Of a stretch of DNA of 64,000 nucleotides, positions 24,492-33,127 are shown piece by piece (the first letter of the stretch is position 1; each line of letters opens with the position of its first letter). The notes beneath the pieces were generated by a model. The model saw only the letters and a program-made list of their open reading frames with translations, was not told the DNA's origin and ran no database searches. This DNA comes from Clostridiales bacterium (lineage in GTDB: Bacteria; Bacillota; Clostridia; Oscillospirales; CAG-272), in contig QALR01000015.1 of NCBI GenBank assembly GCA_003150035.1, positions 62,001 to 126,000 of the forward strand. The letters are read 5' to 3'. Made by a program: the position numbers and the translations under genes.

Positions 24492-25568
24492 ATGATTCAA
24501 AATGAACGGAAGCCTACCGAGCTCAAAACCTCGGATTTTGATTATGAACTACCGGAGGAGCTCATTGCCCAACATCCGGCAGCGCGGCGGGACGATGCGA
24601 GACTCATGGTCCTTGACCGGAAAACCGGAGAAATCTCTCATCGTATTTTCCGCGACATTACCGATTATCTGCGTCCGGGCGACGTGCTCGTTATCAATGA
24701 TTCCAAGGTCATTCCCGCCCGTATCTACGGGGAAAAAATTCGTGAAGACGGAACAGAAGGAGCTGATGTGGAATTTCTGCTGCTTCGTCAGACGGGACTC
24801 GATCTGTGGGAGGTCATTGTCCGCCCCGGAAAGCGTCTGAGAGAAGGCGCCCGCGTACGCTTCGGCGCGGGGCTGGAAGCTACCATCGAGAGGGTGCTCC
24901 CCGATGGGAACCGGATTGTCCGGTTCCAATACGATACCGCGGGCGGACGCAATCTTTATTCGATCCTCGATGAGATCGGCAAAATGCCGCTTCCGCCCTA
25001 TATCCGGGAAGAACTGAAAAACAACAGCGATTACCAGACCGTTTACGCCAGAGAGGAGGGCTCCGCCGCGGCGCCGACCGCCGGACTTCACTTTACCGAG
25101 GAGCTTCTGGACAAAATCCGTGCCATGGGTGTTTCCATCGCCCCCGTCATGCTGCATGTGGGACTCGGAACCTTTCGTCCCGTCAAAACCGAAGCCATCA
25201 CAGAGCACGTCATGCACAGCGAATGGTTCAGCGTTTCAGAAGAGTCCGCCGCCCTCATCAATCGGGCAAGAAAGAACGGCGGCAGAATCGTCGCCGTCGG
25301 CACGACTTGTTGCCGTACGCTTGAGAGCGCAGCGGACGATGACGGCATCGTGCACGCGATGTGCGACAACACCGGAATTTTTATTTATCCCGGCTATCAC
25401 TTCAAGGCGGTGGACATGCTCATCACCAATTTCCACCTGCCGCAGAGCACGCTTATCATGCTCGTATCCGCACTTGCCGGCAGAGAGCTTATTATGAAAG
25501 CCTATCAAACAGCGGTAAAAGAACGATACCGATTCTTTTCCTTCGGCGACGCCATGCTGATTCAATAA
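24492..25568 (+). CDS. queA: S-adenosylmethionine:tRNA ribosyltransferase-isomerase
   Basis: QueA moves the ribosyl part of AdoMet to preQ1 in tRNA to form epoxyqueuosine. The 358-residue product has the family start LKTSDFDYELPEELIAQHP and the signature stretches DSKVIPARI, EEGSAAAPTAGLHFT, HVGLGTFRPV and TNFHLPQSTLIMLVSALAG. The ribosome binding site is weak (GAAAGCAAG). An ATG ten bases upstream of this one is out of frame. It is the first gene of an operon with miaA, another tRNA-modifying enzyme, 14 bases downstream. No tgt or yajC is seen in the window. Confidence 0.97.
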   Translation: MIQNERKPTELKTSDFDYELPEELIAQHPAARRDDARLMVLDRKTGEISHRIFRDITDYLRPGDVLVINDSKVIPARIYGEKIREDGTEGADVEFLLLRQTGLDLWEVIVRPGKRLREGARVRFGAGLEATIERVLPDGNRIVRFQYDTAGGRNLYSILDEIGKMPLPPYIREELKNNSDYQTVYAREEGSAAAPTAGLHFTEELLDKIRAMGVSIAPVMLHVGLGTFRPVKTEAITEHVMHSEWFSVSEESAALINRARKNGGRIVAVGTTCCRTLESAADDDGIVHAMCDNTGIFIYPGYHFKAVDMLITNFHLPQSTLIMLVSALAGRELIMKAYQTAVKERYRFFSFGDAMLIQ

Positions 25569-25582
25569 CAGGAGTCTGTCCT

Positions 25583-26590
25583 ATGATAGAAGCAAAACCG
25601 TTCGTTGTCGCCGTTGCGGGGCCTACCGCGAGCGGCAAAAGTGCACTTGCTATGGAGCTCTGCCGCCGACATAACGGCGAACTTATTTCCTGCGACTCCA
25701 TGCAGATTTACCGGCGTATGGATATCGGCACAGCAAAGCCGTCGGCAGCGGAGCGCTCCGAGATTCCCCATCATCTTATCGACATCTGCGAGCCGACCGA
25801 AAATTTCTCCGCAGCAGCGTTCGCCTCGCTTGCGGCAGAGGCCATTCACGACATCCTGCGAAGAGGAAAGCTGCCGGTTCTCTGCGGCGGCACTGGACTG
25901 TATCTGGATTCCGTACTGGGGGGCACCGAATTCGGCGAGCTGAGATCCGATCCCTCTCTGCGGGAAGAGCTTCTAAAGATTGCGGATGAAGAAGGTCCCT
26001 TTTATCTGCATCAGATGCTGGAGGAATCCGACCCGGAAGCGGCGCGCGCTATTCATCCGAACAACGTCAAGCGTGTCATTCGAGCGCTTGAAATCTGCCG
26101 GCTCTCCGGCATGACCAAAACGGAATGGGACCTTGCGGCGCGGCGGGAATGTCCGTATACATCGTTTCTTATTGCGCTGGACTACCGAAACCGAGATACC
26201 CTTTACGAGAGAATCAACCGGCGCGTAGACGCGATGATAGCCGCCGGACTTTGCGAAGAGGTTCGTGCCCTGCTCGCGGAGGGCGCGCTTGCGCCGGGAA
26301 CCACGGCAGCAGGCGCCATTGGCTACAAGGAACTTATCAACTATATAAAAGGAACCGTTTCGCTCGCCGAAGCATCCGAGGCTGTCAAAACCGCCACGCG
26401 GCGTTACGCCAAGCGCCAACTTACATGGCTGCGCCGGAATCCGGATGTTTTCTGGCTGTATCCGGACGATTATCCGAGCGAAGACTTGCTTTTTGCGCAG
26501 GCGGATATCGCCGTTTCCCAAAGGATCCTTTCAAAAAGCGAGAATCAAAAATGGAACAAAGAACCAAGCTCTCCTACAAAAAAATCATAA
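25583..26590 (+). CDS. miaA: tRNA dimethylallyltransferase
   Basis: MiaA adds a dimethylallyl group to A37 of tRNAs that read UNN codons. The start at 25583 follows AGGAG by eight bases. The 335-residue product has the P-loop GPTASGKS (13-20), the DSMQIYRRMDIGTAKP stretch, GGTGLYLDSV and the C-terminal YAKRQLTWLRRNPD typical of the family. The last 40 bases overlap the next gene in another frame. The C-terminal tail past ILSKSEN is probably not conserved. Confidence 0.97.
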   Translation: MIEAKPFVVAVAGPTASGKSALAMELCRRHNGELISCDSMQIYRRMDIGTAKPSAAERSEIPHHLIDICEPTENFSAAAFASLAAEAIHDILRRGKLPVLCGGTGLYLDSVLGGTEFGELRSDPSLREELLKIADEEGPFYLHQMLEESDPEAARAIHPNNVKRVIRALEICRLSGMTKTEWDLAARRECPYTSFLIALDYRNRDTLYERINRRVDAMIAAGLCEEVRALLAEGALAPGTTAAGAIGYKELINYIKGTVSLAEASEAVKTATRRYAKRQLTWLRRNPDVFWLYPDDYPSEDLLFAQADIAVSQRILSKSENQKWNKEPSSPTKKS

Positions 26591-27777
26591 TTGCCCTGCT
26601 CTGTATCCTCGCCGTCGTGTATATCGTCTATCACATTGCGCAAAGCCTGCGCGATGATGTGGAACTGTTTGCCGTAAGGCCTGATACAGCAGACGATGTT
26701 CAGACCTTTACCGGCTATCTCTTCTTTGACGAAACCGTTCTCACCGCCGCCTCATCGGGGATTTTGAATTACCACTACTCCGATGGGGAAAAGGTAGCGT
26801 CCGGCAGTGTGGTTGCAGACGTTTACCCATACGGAGACAATGAGACGGCAGAAAAAATCGCGGACCTGCAAAGTCAGATTCACATTTTGAAGCGGAGCAC
26901 TTCCATATCCGGCACCACAGTCGAACAGGTGCAAAATCAGATCGATACGCTCAGCACCCGTATATCCGAGCTTACTGCCGCGGGAAACACTTCCGCCGCA
27001 AACATGCTCGCCAATGAGCTGCTTGCGGCAATGGCAAAAAAGGATCTGCTGTCTTCCGGAAAGTCCGACTATGACAGCGAAATCGCCGCGTTGGAAGCCC
27101 AGAAGGCCGTGCTTGTCGCGTCTCTCGGGACGCCTAGCGAGTCTATCAGCGTCTCGCGCTCCGGCTATTTTTATTCCGGGGTCGACGGATATGAGAATGC
27201 TTTTACCCTTGCGGCCGCGGAAGCTATCACGTTTTCATCCTTTGACGCGCTCACGGCCATGACGCCTTCGGTGACGTCCGGCGCCGTCGGAACCCTAATG
27301 ACGGATTTCCATTGGTATTATGTTTGTAAAACAACGTCCGGCGCGGCGGAGGGCTTTACCGTCGGCAATACCTACGACTGCCGCTTCCCCGATAACAGCT
27401 ATGTGCAGCCCATTCGGATGCAGCTTGTCGCAAAGCAAACAGATGAAAACGGGAATGCGCTTCTCACCTTTTCTTCCACTTCTCTGCCCGCTGTCTTTGA
27501 TATGACGCGCTGCCAACGAATGGAGGCCGTCAGAACCACCTACAGCGGCTATCGGATCCCTGCGGGCGAGGTGCGTGTCATTGACGGAGCAACTTATGTT
27601 TACATTTATGATGAAGGCTCGGCAAGGCTGAGAGAGGTCGATATCATCTGGGAGGAAAACGGATACTATCTGGTATCGGATTCCTATGAAAGCCCGTCGG
27701 AAAATCCTGTCCTCTCGCTCAATGATCTTATCATCGTCGGCGAAAAGGATCTGTATGACGGAAAAATCATTAACTAA
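26551..27777 (+). CDS. HlyD-like membrane fusion protein
   Basis: The 408-residue product has a short basic N-terminus and one membrane helix (about 10-30). An extracytoplasmic part follows, with a lipoyl-like half (GILNYHYSDGEKVASGSVVADVYP, about 70-95) and a coiled coil (about 110-180, with IADLQSQIHILKR and VEQVQNQIDTL). A second beta region ends YESPSENPVLSLNDLIIVGEKDLYDG. This is the layout of HlyD/RND adaptor proteins, but no ABC or RND partner is adjacent. In many Clostridia this gene lies just before yggS-sepF, so a link to the envelope or division is plausible. The start overlaps miaA. Confidence 0.8.
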   Translation: MEQRTKLSYKKIIIALLCILAVVYIVYHIAQSLRDDVELFAVRPDTADDVQTFTGYLFFDETVLTAASSGILNYHYSDGEKVASGSVVADVYPYGDNETAEKIADLQSQIHILKRSTSISGTTVEQVQNQIDTLSTRISELTAAGNTSAANMLANELLAAMAKKDLLSSGKSDYDSEIAALEAQKAVLVASLGTPSESISVSRSGYFYSGVDGYENAFTLAAAEAITFSSFDALTAMTPSVTSGAVGTLMTDFHWYYVCKTTSGAAEGFTVGNTYDCRFPDNSYVQPIRMQLVAKQTDENGNALLTFSSTSLPAVFDMTRCQRMEAVRTTYSGYRIPAGEVRVIDGATYVYIYDEGSARLREVDIIWEENGYYLVSDSYESPSENPVLSLNDLIIVGEKDLYDGKIIN

Positions 27778-27790
27778 CAGGAGAAAGGCT

Positions 27791-28477
27791 ATGGATTTGC
27801 AAGCGATTCGGGAAAATATCGAACATATCCGGCAAAAGATGTCTCCTTTTCCGAACGCACGCCTGATGGCGGTGGTAAAGACAAGAACACCGGAGGAAAT
27901 CAACTTCGCCATATCGGAATGCGGCGTCACTCTGATCGGAGAAAACCGCGTACAGGAGCTGCTCTCGCATTATGACGCGCTCGACAGACGGGCAGACATT
28001 CACTTCATCGGAACGCTCCAGAAAAATAAGGTCAAATATATCATCGACAAGGTGTCGATGATTGAGTCTCTGGACAGCCTTCCTCTCGCAGCGGAAATCA
28101 ACCGTCATGCCGAAAAGCATGGGATTAAAATGCCGGTCCTTATCGAAATCAATATCGGGCGAGAGCCCTCAAAATCCGGCATTGCGCCGGAAGCGCTTTC
28201 CCACGTCCTGCCGGAGCTTTTGCCCTTTTCAAACCTTGTGCCGTCCGGTCTTATGACGATTGCGCCCTTATGCAAAAGTGCTGAGGAATACAGTCTGTAT
28301 TTTTCCGAGATGAATCGCCTTAGAGCCGTGTTCTCGGAATATTTCCCGCATATCCCCCATCCCCTACTCTCCATGGGCATGTCGGGAAGCTATCTTCCCG
28401 CGCTTGAAAATGGCTCGGATATCGTCCGTATCGGAGAAGGAATCTTTGGAAAGCGGGAAAAGCCTGTAAATATATGA
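27791..28477 (+). CDS. yggS: YggS family pyridoxal phosphate-binding protein
   Basis: YggS/YlmE binds pyridoxal 5'-phosphate and keeps its level balanced. The 228-residue product has the PLP lysine at position 30 (LMAVVKTRTPEEI). The family stretches LIGENRVQELLSHY, HFIGTLQKNKVKYI, SGLMTIAP and LSMGMSGSYLPALENGSDIVRIGEGIFG follow. AGGAG is eight bases before the ATG at 27791. It lies 13 bases after the HlyD-like gene and upstream of sepF, as ylmE-ylmF in Bacillus. Confidence 0.96.
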   Translation: MDLQAIRENIEHIRQKMSPFPNARLMAVVKTRTPEEINFAISECGVTLIGENRVQELLSHYDALDRRADIHFIGTLQKNKVKYIIDKVSMIESLDSLPLAAEINRHAEKHGIKMPVLIEINIGREPSKSGIAPEALSHVLPELLPFSNLVPSGLMTIAPLCKSAEEYSLYFSEMNRLRAVFSEYFPHIPHPLLSMGMSGSYLPALENGSDIVRIGEGIFGKREKPVNI

Positions 28478-28529
28478 CAAAAAGCCCAGCAATTATATAA
28501 AAAAATTCTCTTTTTTTTCAAAAAAAGAA

Positions 28530-28559
28530 TTGCATTTCCGGCGCCGGTTATGTTATAAT
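28530..28559 (+). promoter_or_regulatory. Promoter of the sepF operon
   Basis: TTGCAT (28530-28535) and TATAAT (28554-28559) are 18 bases apart. TG one base before the -10 box makes it extended. It lies about 80 bases before sepF. Confidence 0.75.
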
Positions 28560-28638
28560 GACGTAAAGGGTAGTTTATCCCTTTTTAACGATTGTTTTGA
28601 AAAAGCAAATTATATAAAAGTTATTCTGGAGGTACAAA

Positions 28639-29112
28639 ATGGGCTTGCTTGATAAAATCAAAGGAATGGTAAACACCGATGACGCGTATGGAGACAACTA
28701 CGGACTCGACGAAAATGAGGGTGATGATATCATTCCTACTCGTTCCGCGGCATCAAGACCCGGGATGAATATATCGGGACATGACAACACGGTGGCCATC
28801 GAACTCAAGGTGGTAAGGCCGGAAACCTATGCGAGTGTAACAGAAATCGCCGATCATCTTCTCAATCATCGCACAGTGGTGCTCAATCTGGAGGCTACCA
28901 ATCGTGAGGTTGCCAAGCGCCTCATTGACTTTTTGGCAGGTGTCGCGTATTCCATTGACGGACAGCTCAAAAACGTTGCCAATAATACATATATCATCAC
29001 GCCCTGCAACGTGGACGTGGCAGATTCCCAGATTCGGACGACAGAGGCGAGACATTCGACAGTGCAGCAGCCTGCTCCCGCCGTCAATCTGACAAGCGAT
29101 ACCCTGTTTTGA
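28639..29112 (+). CDS. sepF: Cell division protein SepF
   Basis: SepF bundles FtsZ filaments and tethers them to the membrane. The 157-residue product starts with an amphipathic helix (MGLLDKIKGMV), then an acidic linker. The SepF domain follows (about 48-140), with VVRPETYASVTEIADHLLNHRTVVLNLEATNREVAKRLIDFLAGVAYSIDGQLKNVANNTYIITP. GGAGG precedes the ATG. No ftsA lies in the window, so SepF is the likely membrane anchor for the FtsZ encoded at 4954. Confidence 0.96.
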   Translation: MGLLDKIKGMVNTDDAYGDNYGLDENEGDDIIPTRSAASRPGMNISGHDNTVAIELKVVRPETYASVTEIADHLLNHRTVVLNLEATNREVAKRLIDFLAGVAYSIDGQLKNVANNTYIITPCNVDVADSQIRTTEARHSTVQQPAPAVNLTSDTLF

Positions 29113-29125
29113 TGTGCGATAAAAT

Positions 29126-29166
29126 AACCTTTTAGACGGGGCATGTTTGTCCCGTCAAGGTTTTAT
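29126..29166 (+). terminator. Possible terminator/attenuator between sepF and divIVA
   Basis: AACCTT (29126-29131) pairs with AAGGTT (29157-29162), and GACGGG (29135-29140) pairs with CCCGTC (29151-29156), with a three-base bulge and a 10-base loop. Only a short T-run follows, so partial termination is more likely than full. Confidence 0.5.
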
Positions 29167-29235
29167 GCGGAAATTTTAGAATTTGATGCCGGCATTCGGT
29201 ATCATCCCGGAAAATTTGATAAAGAGGAAACTTTC

Positions 29236-30084
29236 ATGGCACCTATCACACCCAAGGCGCTCTCCGAGCGGGAATTTACCAAAACCATACGCGGCTACAA
29301 TCCCTCTGAGGTGGATAGCTATATCAATCGCGTTGTTGAAAATTATGCTTATCTTTACAGGGAAAATATTGAGCTGGCCAAACGTCTGTCAGAAGCGACG
29401 TCCAGACTCGAAAATCTCAGTTCCGAGGAAGAGCTGGTCAGGCAAACTTTGCAGACAGCAAAAAGAGCGGGCGATAAGGTCATCGAGGAAGCTTATATCA
29501 AGGCAGACGACATCCTCGCTTCTATTAAATCCAGTTGCGATTCCATTCTGCGTAATTTCCGGGATAAAATTGAAGCGCAGAAAAATGCGCTTGCTGAAAT
29601 CCAACAGAACATTTTGACCTTTAAGAACGAGCTTTTTGAAAAATACCGTCTGCATATTGAGCTCATTGAGCAGATTTCCCCTGTATATGAATATGAGGAG
29701 GATCTGACCCCGGATGAATATGTCGAACGGGTCGTTACCGACCTAAAACGGGAAGTCGCCGCACAGTACGGCATATCCTTGGATTCCCTCGCCGCGCCAG
29801 ACAATGCGCAAACCAAAGTGGCGCAGGATACAAGCGATCTGCCGCCGGCAACACCCGAAGCGGCTCCCCCTATCGTCGAGGTGGACACACAGCCGCAAAA
29901 ACCGGCACCTATTCCTAAAAAGCGCAAGCCGCGCGCGGTTCCCTCCGTGATGGAGCTGCTTGATGAATACGAGGATCCGGAAGTGCTTCGCGAGGCCAAA
30001 GCAAAGCAGCCCAAAGCAAGGCAGTTTATGCTTGACATTGACGGCAATAATGAAAATGCAGAGCTGGTTCTTTCCGGTAAATAA
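29236..30084 (+). CDS. divIVA: DivIVA domain-containing protein
   Basis: DivIVA binds curved membrane at poles and septa and positions other proteins. The 282-residue product starts MAPITPKALSEREFTKTIRGYNPSEVDSYINRVVENY, the canonical membrane-binding DivIVA N-terminus. A long coiled coil follows (about 40-170), then a Pro/Ala-rich disordered region with KKRKPRAVPSVMELLDEYEDPE near the end. The ATG at 29236 follows GAGGAAA. The upstream open frame has no ribosome binding site. The order sepF-divIVA-lspA-rluD matches that of other Firmicutes, without ylmG and ylmH. Confidence 0.94.
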   Translation: MAPITPKALSEREFTKTIRGYNPSEVDSYINRVVENYAYLYRENIELAKRLSEATSRLENLSSEEELVRQTLQTAKRAGDKVIEEAYIKADDILASIKSSCDSILRNFRDKIEAQKNALAEIQQNILTFKNELFEKYRLHIELIEQISPVYEYEEDLTPDEYVERVVTDLKREVAAQYGISLDSLAAPDNAQTKVAQDTSDLPPATPEAAPPIVEVDTQPQKPAPIPKKRKPRAVPSVMELLDEYEDPEVLREAKAKQPKARQFMLDIDGNNENAELVLSGK

Positions 30085-30095
30085 AGGAGCTCTCT

Positions 30096-30641
30096 ATGCT
30101 GTTATGGATTCTTATCATTGCGGCTTCTGTTCTCGTCGACCAGATAACCAAGCTTTTAGCTGCAGGAAACATGGCCCTCTATGACTCGGTCACGGTGATT
30201 CCTCATGTTTTTTCTTTTACCTACATTCACAATTACGGTGCCGCTTGGGGACTGTTCAGCGAGCATCGGTGGGTATTTTTGATTTTGACAGGAATCGCCC
30301 TTATCGTGCTTCCGATTCTTCTCTACCGGTATAGACATCTTCCTTTTCTGTTCGGATTTTCCCTGTCACTCATCATTGGCGGTGCCATCGGCAATATGAT
30401 TGATCGGTTGTTTCGCGGATATGTCATCGATTTCCTTGAATTTACGTTTATCGACTTTCCTGTATTCAATGTTGCGGATATCTGCGTTACCGTTGGCACA
30501 ATTCTAATGTTCATCTATATCGTCTTTCTTGATAAAACATTTTTCGCCGACAAAAAGAGCAAACCGGCGCCTCAGCCGGAAGGAGAGGAAGCAGAGCCGA
30601 ATGCAGGAGACCATGAAAAAAACGATACCCATTCCACCTGA
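30096..30641 (+). CDS. lspA: Lipoprotein signal peptidase II
   Basis: LspA cleaves signal peptides of prolipoproteins after lipid attachment. The 181-residue product has four membrane segments and both catalytic aspartates: Asp103 in GNMIDRL and Asp128 in FNVADIC. VDQITK and the HNYGAAWG box also match the family. A hydrophilic Pro/Glu-rich tail after residue 148 is longer than usual. AAAGGAG precedes the ATG. Its last 41 bases overlap the rluD start. Confidence 0.97.
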   Translation: MLLWILIIAASVLVDQITKLLAAGNMALYDSVTVIPHVFSFTYIHNYGAAWGLFSEHRWVFLILTGIALIVLPILLYRYRHLPFLFGFSLSLIIGGAIGNMIDRLFRGYVIDFLEFTFIDFPVFNVADICVTVGTILMFIYIVFLDKTFFADKKSKPAPQPEGEEAEPNAGDHEKNDTHST

Positions 30642-31587
30642 AAACACCGGGCGCCGTCTTGATCTCTTTCTTGCAGATTCGGACGGCGATCTTTCGCGTT
30701 CCCGTATCCAAAAGCTCATGGAAGACGGATATATTACCGTAAACGGCGCCCCGGTTTCAAAAAATTATAAGATACGGGCAGGAGATATCGTAACGCTTAT
30801 GTATCCGGAGCCTGTTCCCTGCCGGGCAGAAGCGGAGGACATTCCGCTTGACGTCGTTTATGAGGATGAAGACATGATTATCGTGAATAAGCCAAAGGGC
30901 ATGGTGGTGCACCCGGCTGCGGGAAACTACACGGGAACTCTGGTTTCTGCCCTGCTGCATCATTGCGGCGGCAGTCTTTCCGGCATCGGAGGCGTTGTTC
31001 GCCCCGGAATTGTACACCGCCTCGACAAGGATACAAGCGGTCTTTTGGTTGCCGCTAAAAACGATTTTTCCCATCTTGCGTTGGCAGAACAAATCAAGGC
31101 GCATCAGGTGTCACGCATTTATCAGGCGATTGCCATCGGGAAAATAGACGAGGATAGAACCATTGATCTTCCTATCGGCAGGCATCCAACCAATCGAAAA
31201 AAGATGGCGGTAACAGAAAAAAACGCCAAAGACGCCATCACCCATATTCAAGTTATCGAAACATTTTCATCCGTCACGTATATCCGATGTATTTTGGAAA
31301 CCGGCAGGACCCATCAGATCCGCGTGCATCTCGCCCACATCGGGCATCCTCTGTTAGGGGATGCCGTTTACGGCAGCATGAAGCTTTCCCCAAACATAAA
31401 ATATGGAAAACTCACGAATGGCCAATGCCTGCATGCAGGAAAGCTTTCTCTCACTCACCCCAGAACGGGAAAGCGGATGCATTTTACCTGTGAACTCCCC
31501 GATTATTTCCAACATCTTCTCTATGTTTTCCGAGACAAGGAAAGAAAAATCCCGCCGAAAGAAGGTATGCCTTATGAAAATTTTTGA
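30601..31587 (+). CDS. rluD: 23S rRNA pseudouridine synthase, RluD/RluA family
   Basis: The 328-residue product has an S4 domain (about 15-65), then the synthase domain with HRLDKDTSG at 139-147 and catalytic Asp142. RTHQIRVHLAHIGHPLLGDAVYG is also typical of RluD. The start is not certain: ATG at 30601 (GGAAG upstream) or 30613 (AGGAG three bases upstream). Both overlap lspA, which suggests translational coupling. The 3' end overlaps the HAD gene by 14 bases. Confidence 0.95.
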   Translation: MQETMKKTIPIPPENTGRRLDLFLADSDGDLSRSRIQKLMEDGYITVNGAPVSKNYKIRAGDIVTLMYPEPVPCRAEAEDIPLDVVYEDEDMIIVNKPKGMVVHPAAGNYTGTLVSALLHHCGGSLSGIGGVVRPGIVHRLDKDTSGLLVAAKNDFSHLALAEQIKAHQVSRIYQAIAIGKIDEDRTIDLPIGRHPTNRKKMAVTEKNAKDAITHIQVIETFSSVTYIRCILETGRTHQIRVHLAHIGHPLLGDAVYGSMKLSPNIKYGKLTNGQCLHAGKLSLTHPRTGKRMHFTCELPDYFQHLLYVFRDKERKIPPKEGMPYENF

Positions 31588-32407
31588 TTCTGTTCTGCTG
31601 CTTTCTGACATTGACGGGACCGTCGCATGGGACGGAAAGTTTGTTCATCGGAATTTTGAAGCGATTCGTCATTTTATCGACAACGGCGGTCACTTTTCCT
31701 TTTCGTCGGGACGCAATCACAGAGATATCTTTTTTGTTTTACCGAACCTGTGCGAGCTTGTCAATATGCCTTGCATCCTATGCAACGGCAGCTATCTTTA
31801 CAATGCACAAACCACGGAAATTTTGAATCCCCGGTATCTCGACAGCAAATACACCATTCATCTGCTTGCAGAAATCCGAAAAAAGTTCCCAAAAGTCGGC
31901 TTTCGCGTAACAACGCCAGACGGATTTCTGGTCCCGGAAAATGACGCCGTTATCATGCAGCAACTTGCACAATGGGGGACTGAGGATCTCGCGACCGTAC
32001 AAGATCAATCTCAATTTGACGGAGAACGATGGTTCAAAGCGGTATTCCTGTCGGATGAACTGACGCTTTCCCATGTTGCCGAGTACATACAGAGCCATTA
32101 TCAAAATTTTTTCACGCTCTCACGATCTAGCACTACACTTTTGGAGCTTCAACCATTCGGGGTTTCCAAGAGCTACCAATTTCCTTTCTTGCGCAGGCAA
32201 TATCCCGGCTCTGTCATCTGCGCCATCGGCGATTTCGACAATGATGCGGAAATGCTGCAGAGTGCAAATATGGCGGCATGCCCCGAAAATGCCTCTGAAG
32301 AAATCAAAAAGATCGCATCCATTCATGTCTGTCATTGCCGTGACGGTGCGGTTGCCGATTTCATAGAAAGGATCGAAAATGAAACTTTCTCTGTCAGACG
32401 CTCATGA
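31574..32407 (+). CDS. HAD superfamily Cof-type phosphatase
   Basis: The 277-residue product has HAD motif I at LLSDIDGTV (Asp12 and Asp14) and motif IV in AIGDFDNDAEMLQSA near the C-terminus. A C2-type cap domain lies between them. This is the Cof/YidA subfamily, which removes phosphate from sugar phosphates or nucleotides. The substrate cannot be told from sequence. Its start lies inside the rluD 3' end, and its end overlaps the DUF1835-like gene by 29 bases, so the three are one operon. Confidence 0.93.
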   Translation: MKIFDSVLLLSDIDGTVAWDGKFVHRNFEAIRHFIDNGGHFSFSSGRNHRDIFFVLPNLCELVNMPCILCNGSYLYNAQTTEILNPRYLDSKYTIHLLAEIRKKFPKVGFRVTTPDGFLVPENDAVIMQQLAQWGTEDLATVQDQSQFDGERWFKAVFLSDELTLSHVAEYIQSHYQNFFTLSRSSTTLLELQPFGVSKSYQFPFLRRQYPGSVICAIGDFDNDAEMLQSANMAACPENASEEIKKIASIHVCHCRDGAVADFIERIENETFSVRRS

Positions 32408-33092
32408 CCTTTTGGCACGTGAGCACGCTTTCCCATTGCTTCATATCACAAGCGGTGATTCGCTCGCATATTCGCTTGGGGATATCGGCTTACCTGACGA
32501 GCAGAACGGACTTGTTTCGTTTCGCGAGGCAATGTGCGACGGGAATACGACAGAGATGCCGTTTTCCGAAAGCTTTCAGAAAATAAGAGCAACGGCGCTC
32601 GGAGTCGCACCTGACGAATACCACAGACGCGTAATAGAGCCACTTGCACCGTTTCTCTCGGCCCAGTATCCCTCCCTCGCATTGTGGTTTGGTGAGGATA
32701 TGTTCTGCATCGCCAATCTCGTCACCCTTCTGGCATACCTGGACATGAGCGCATATACGGGACAGATATTTCTTTTCTCGGTAGAGGAATGCATACCAGA
32801 GATGGCAGCGCCGCCAACTCTTATCAGCGCACGGGGGTTCGGGTGGATCTATGAAATGCTGCTCTGCCGTCACAGACTTCCTGAAAATCTCCCGGATTCC
32901 TTCCGTACAGGCGCGTATCTGTACCTCGATTATCATAATCCGGACGGCATACTGAACGGATATATCCGCTCCCATCTCGATATGGATGCGCTAGTCTCCC
33001 ATTTGCTGTCCCGCTTTCCGGAGTACGGACTTGGCGACACCCAATACCAAAAGCAGATCGAACGATTACAAAGCGAAAAAAGAAGCCGGTAG
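32379..33092 (+). CDS. DUF1835-like protein
   Basis: The 237-residue product has LLHITSGDSLAYSLGDIGLPDEQNGLVSFREAMCDGNT near the N-terminus and PLAPFLSAQYPSLALWFGEDMFCIANLVTLLAYL in the middle. These match the pattern of DUF1835 proteins (H-I-x-x-G-D-S, then LWF-x-D-x-F). The function of the family is unknown. AAAGGA precedes the ATG, which lies within the HAD gene. A bidirectional terminator overlaps the gene end. Confidence 0.75.
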   Translation: MKLSLSDAHDLLAREHAFPLLHITSGDSLAYSLGDIGLPDEQNGLVSFREAMCDGNTTEMPFSESFQKIRATALGVAPDEYHRRVIEPLAPFLSAQYPSLALWFGEDMFCIANLVTLLAYLDMSAYTGQIFLFSVEECIPEMAAPPTLISARGFGWIYEMLLCRHRLPENLPDSFRTGAYLYLDYHNPDGILNGYIRSHLDMDALVSHLLSRFPEYGLGDTQYQKQIERLQSEKRSR

Positions 33093-33110
33093 ATATCGGC
33101 TTCTTTTCTT
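33078..33110. terminator. Bidirectional terminator between the DUF1835-like and YitT genes
   Basis: AAAAGAAGCCG (33078-33088) pairs with CGGCTTCTTTT (33097-33107) around an eight-base loop. A-rich and T-rich flanks allow both converging transcripts to end. Confidence 0.9.
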
Positions 33111-33127
33111 GTTCCTGAAACCCTCTG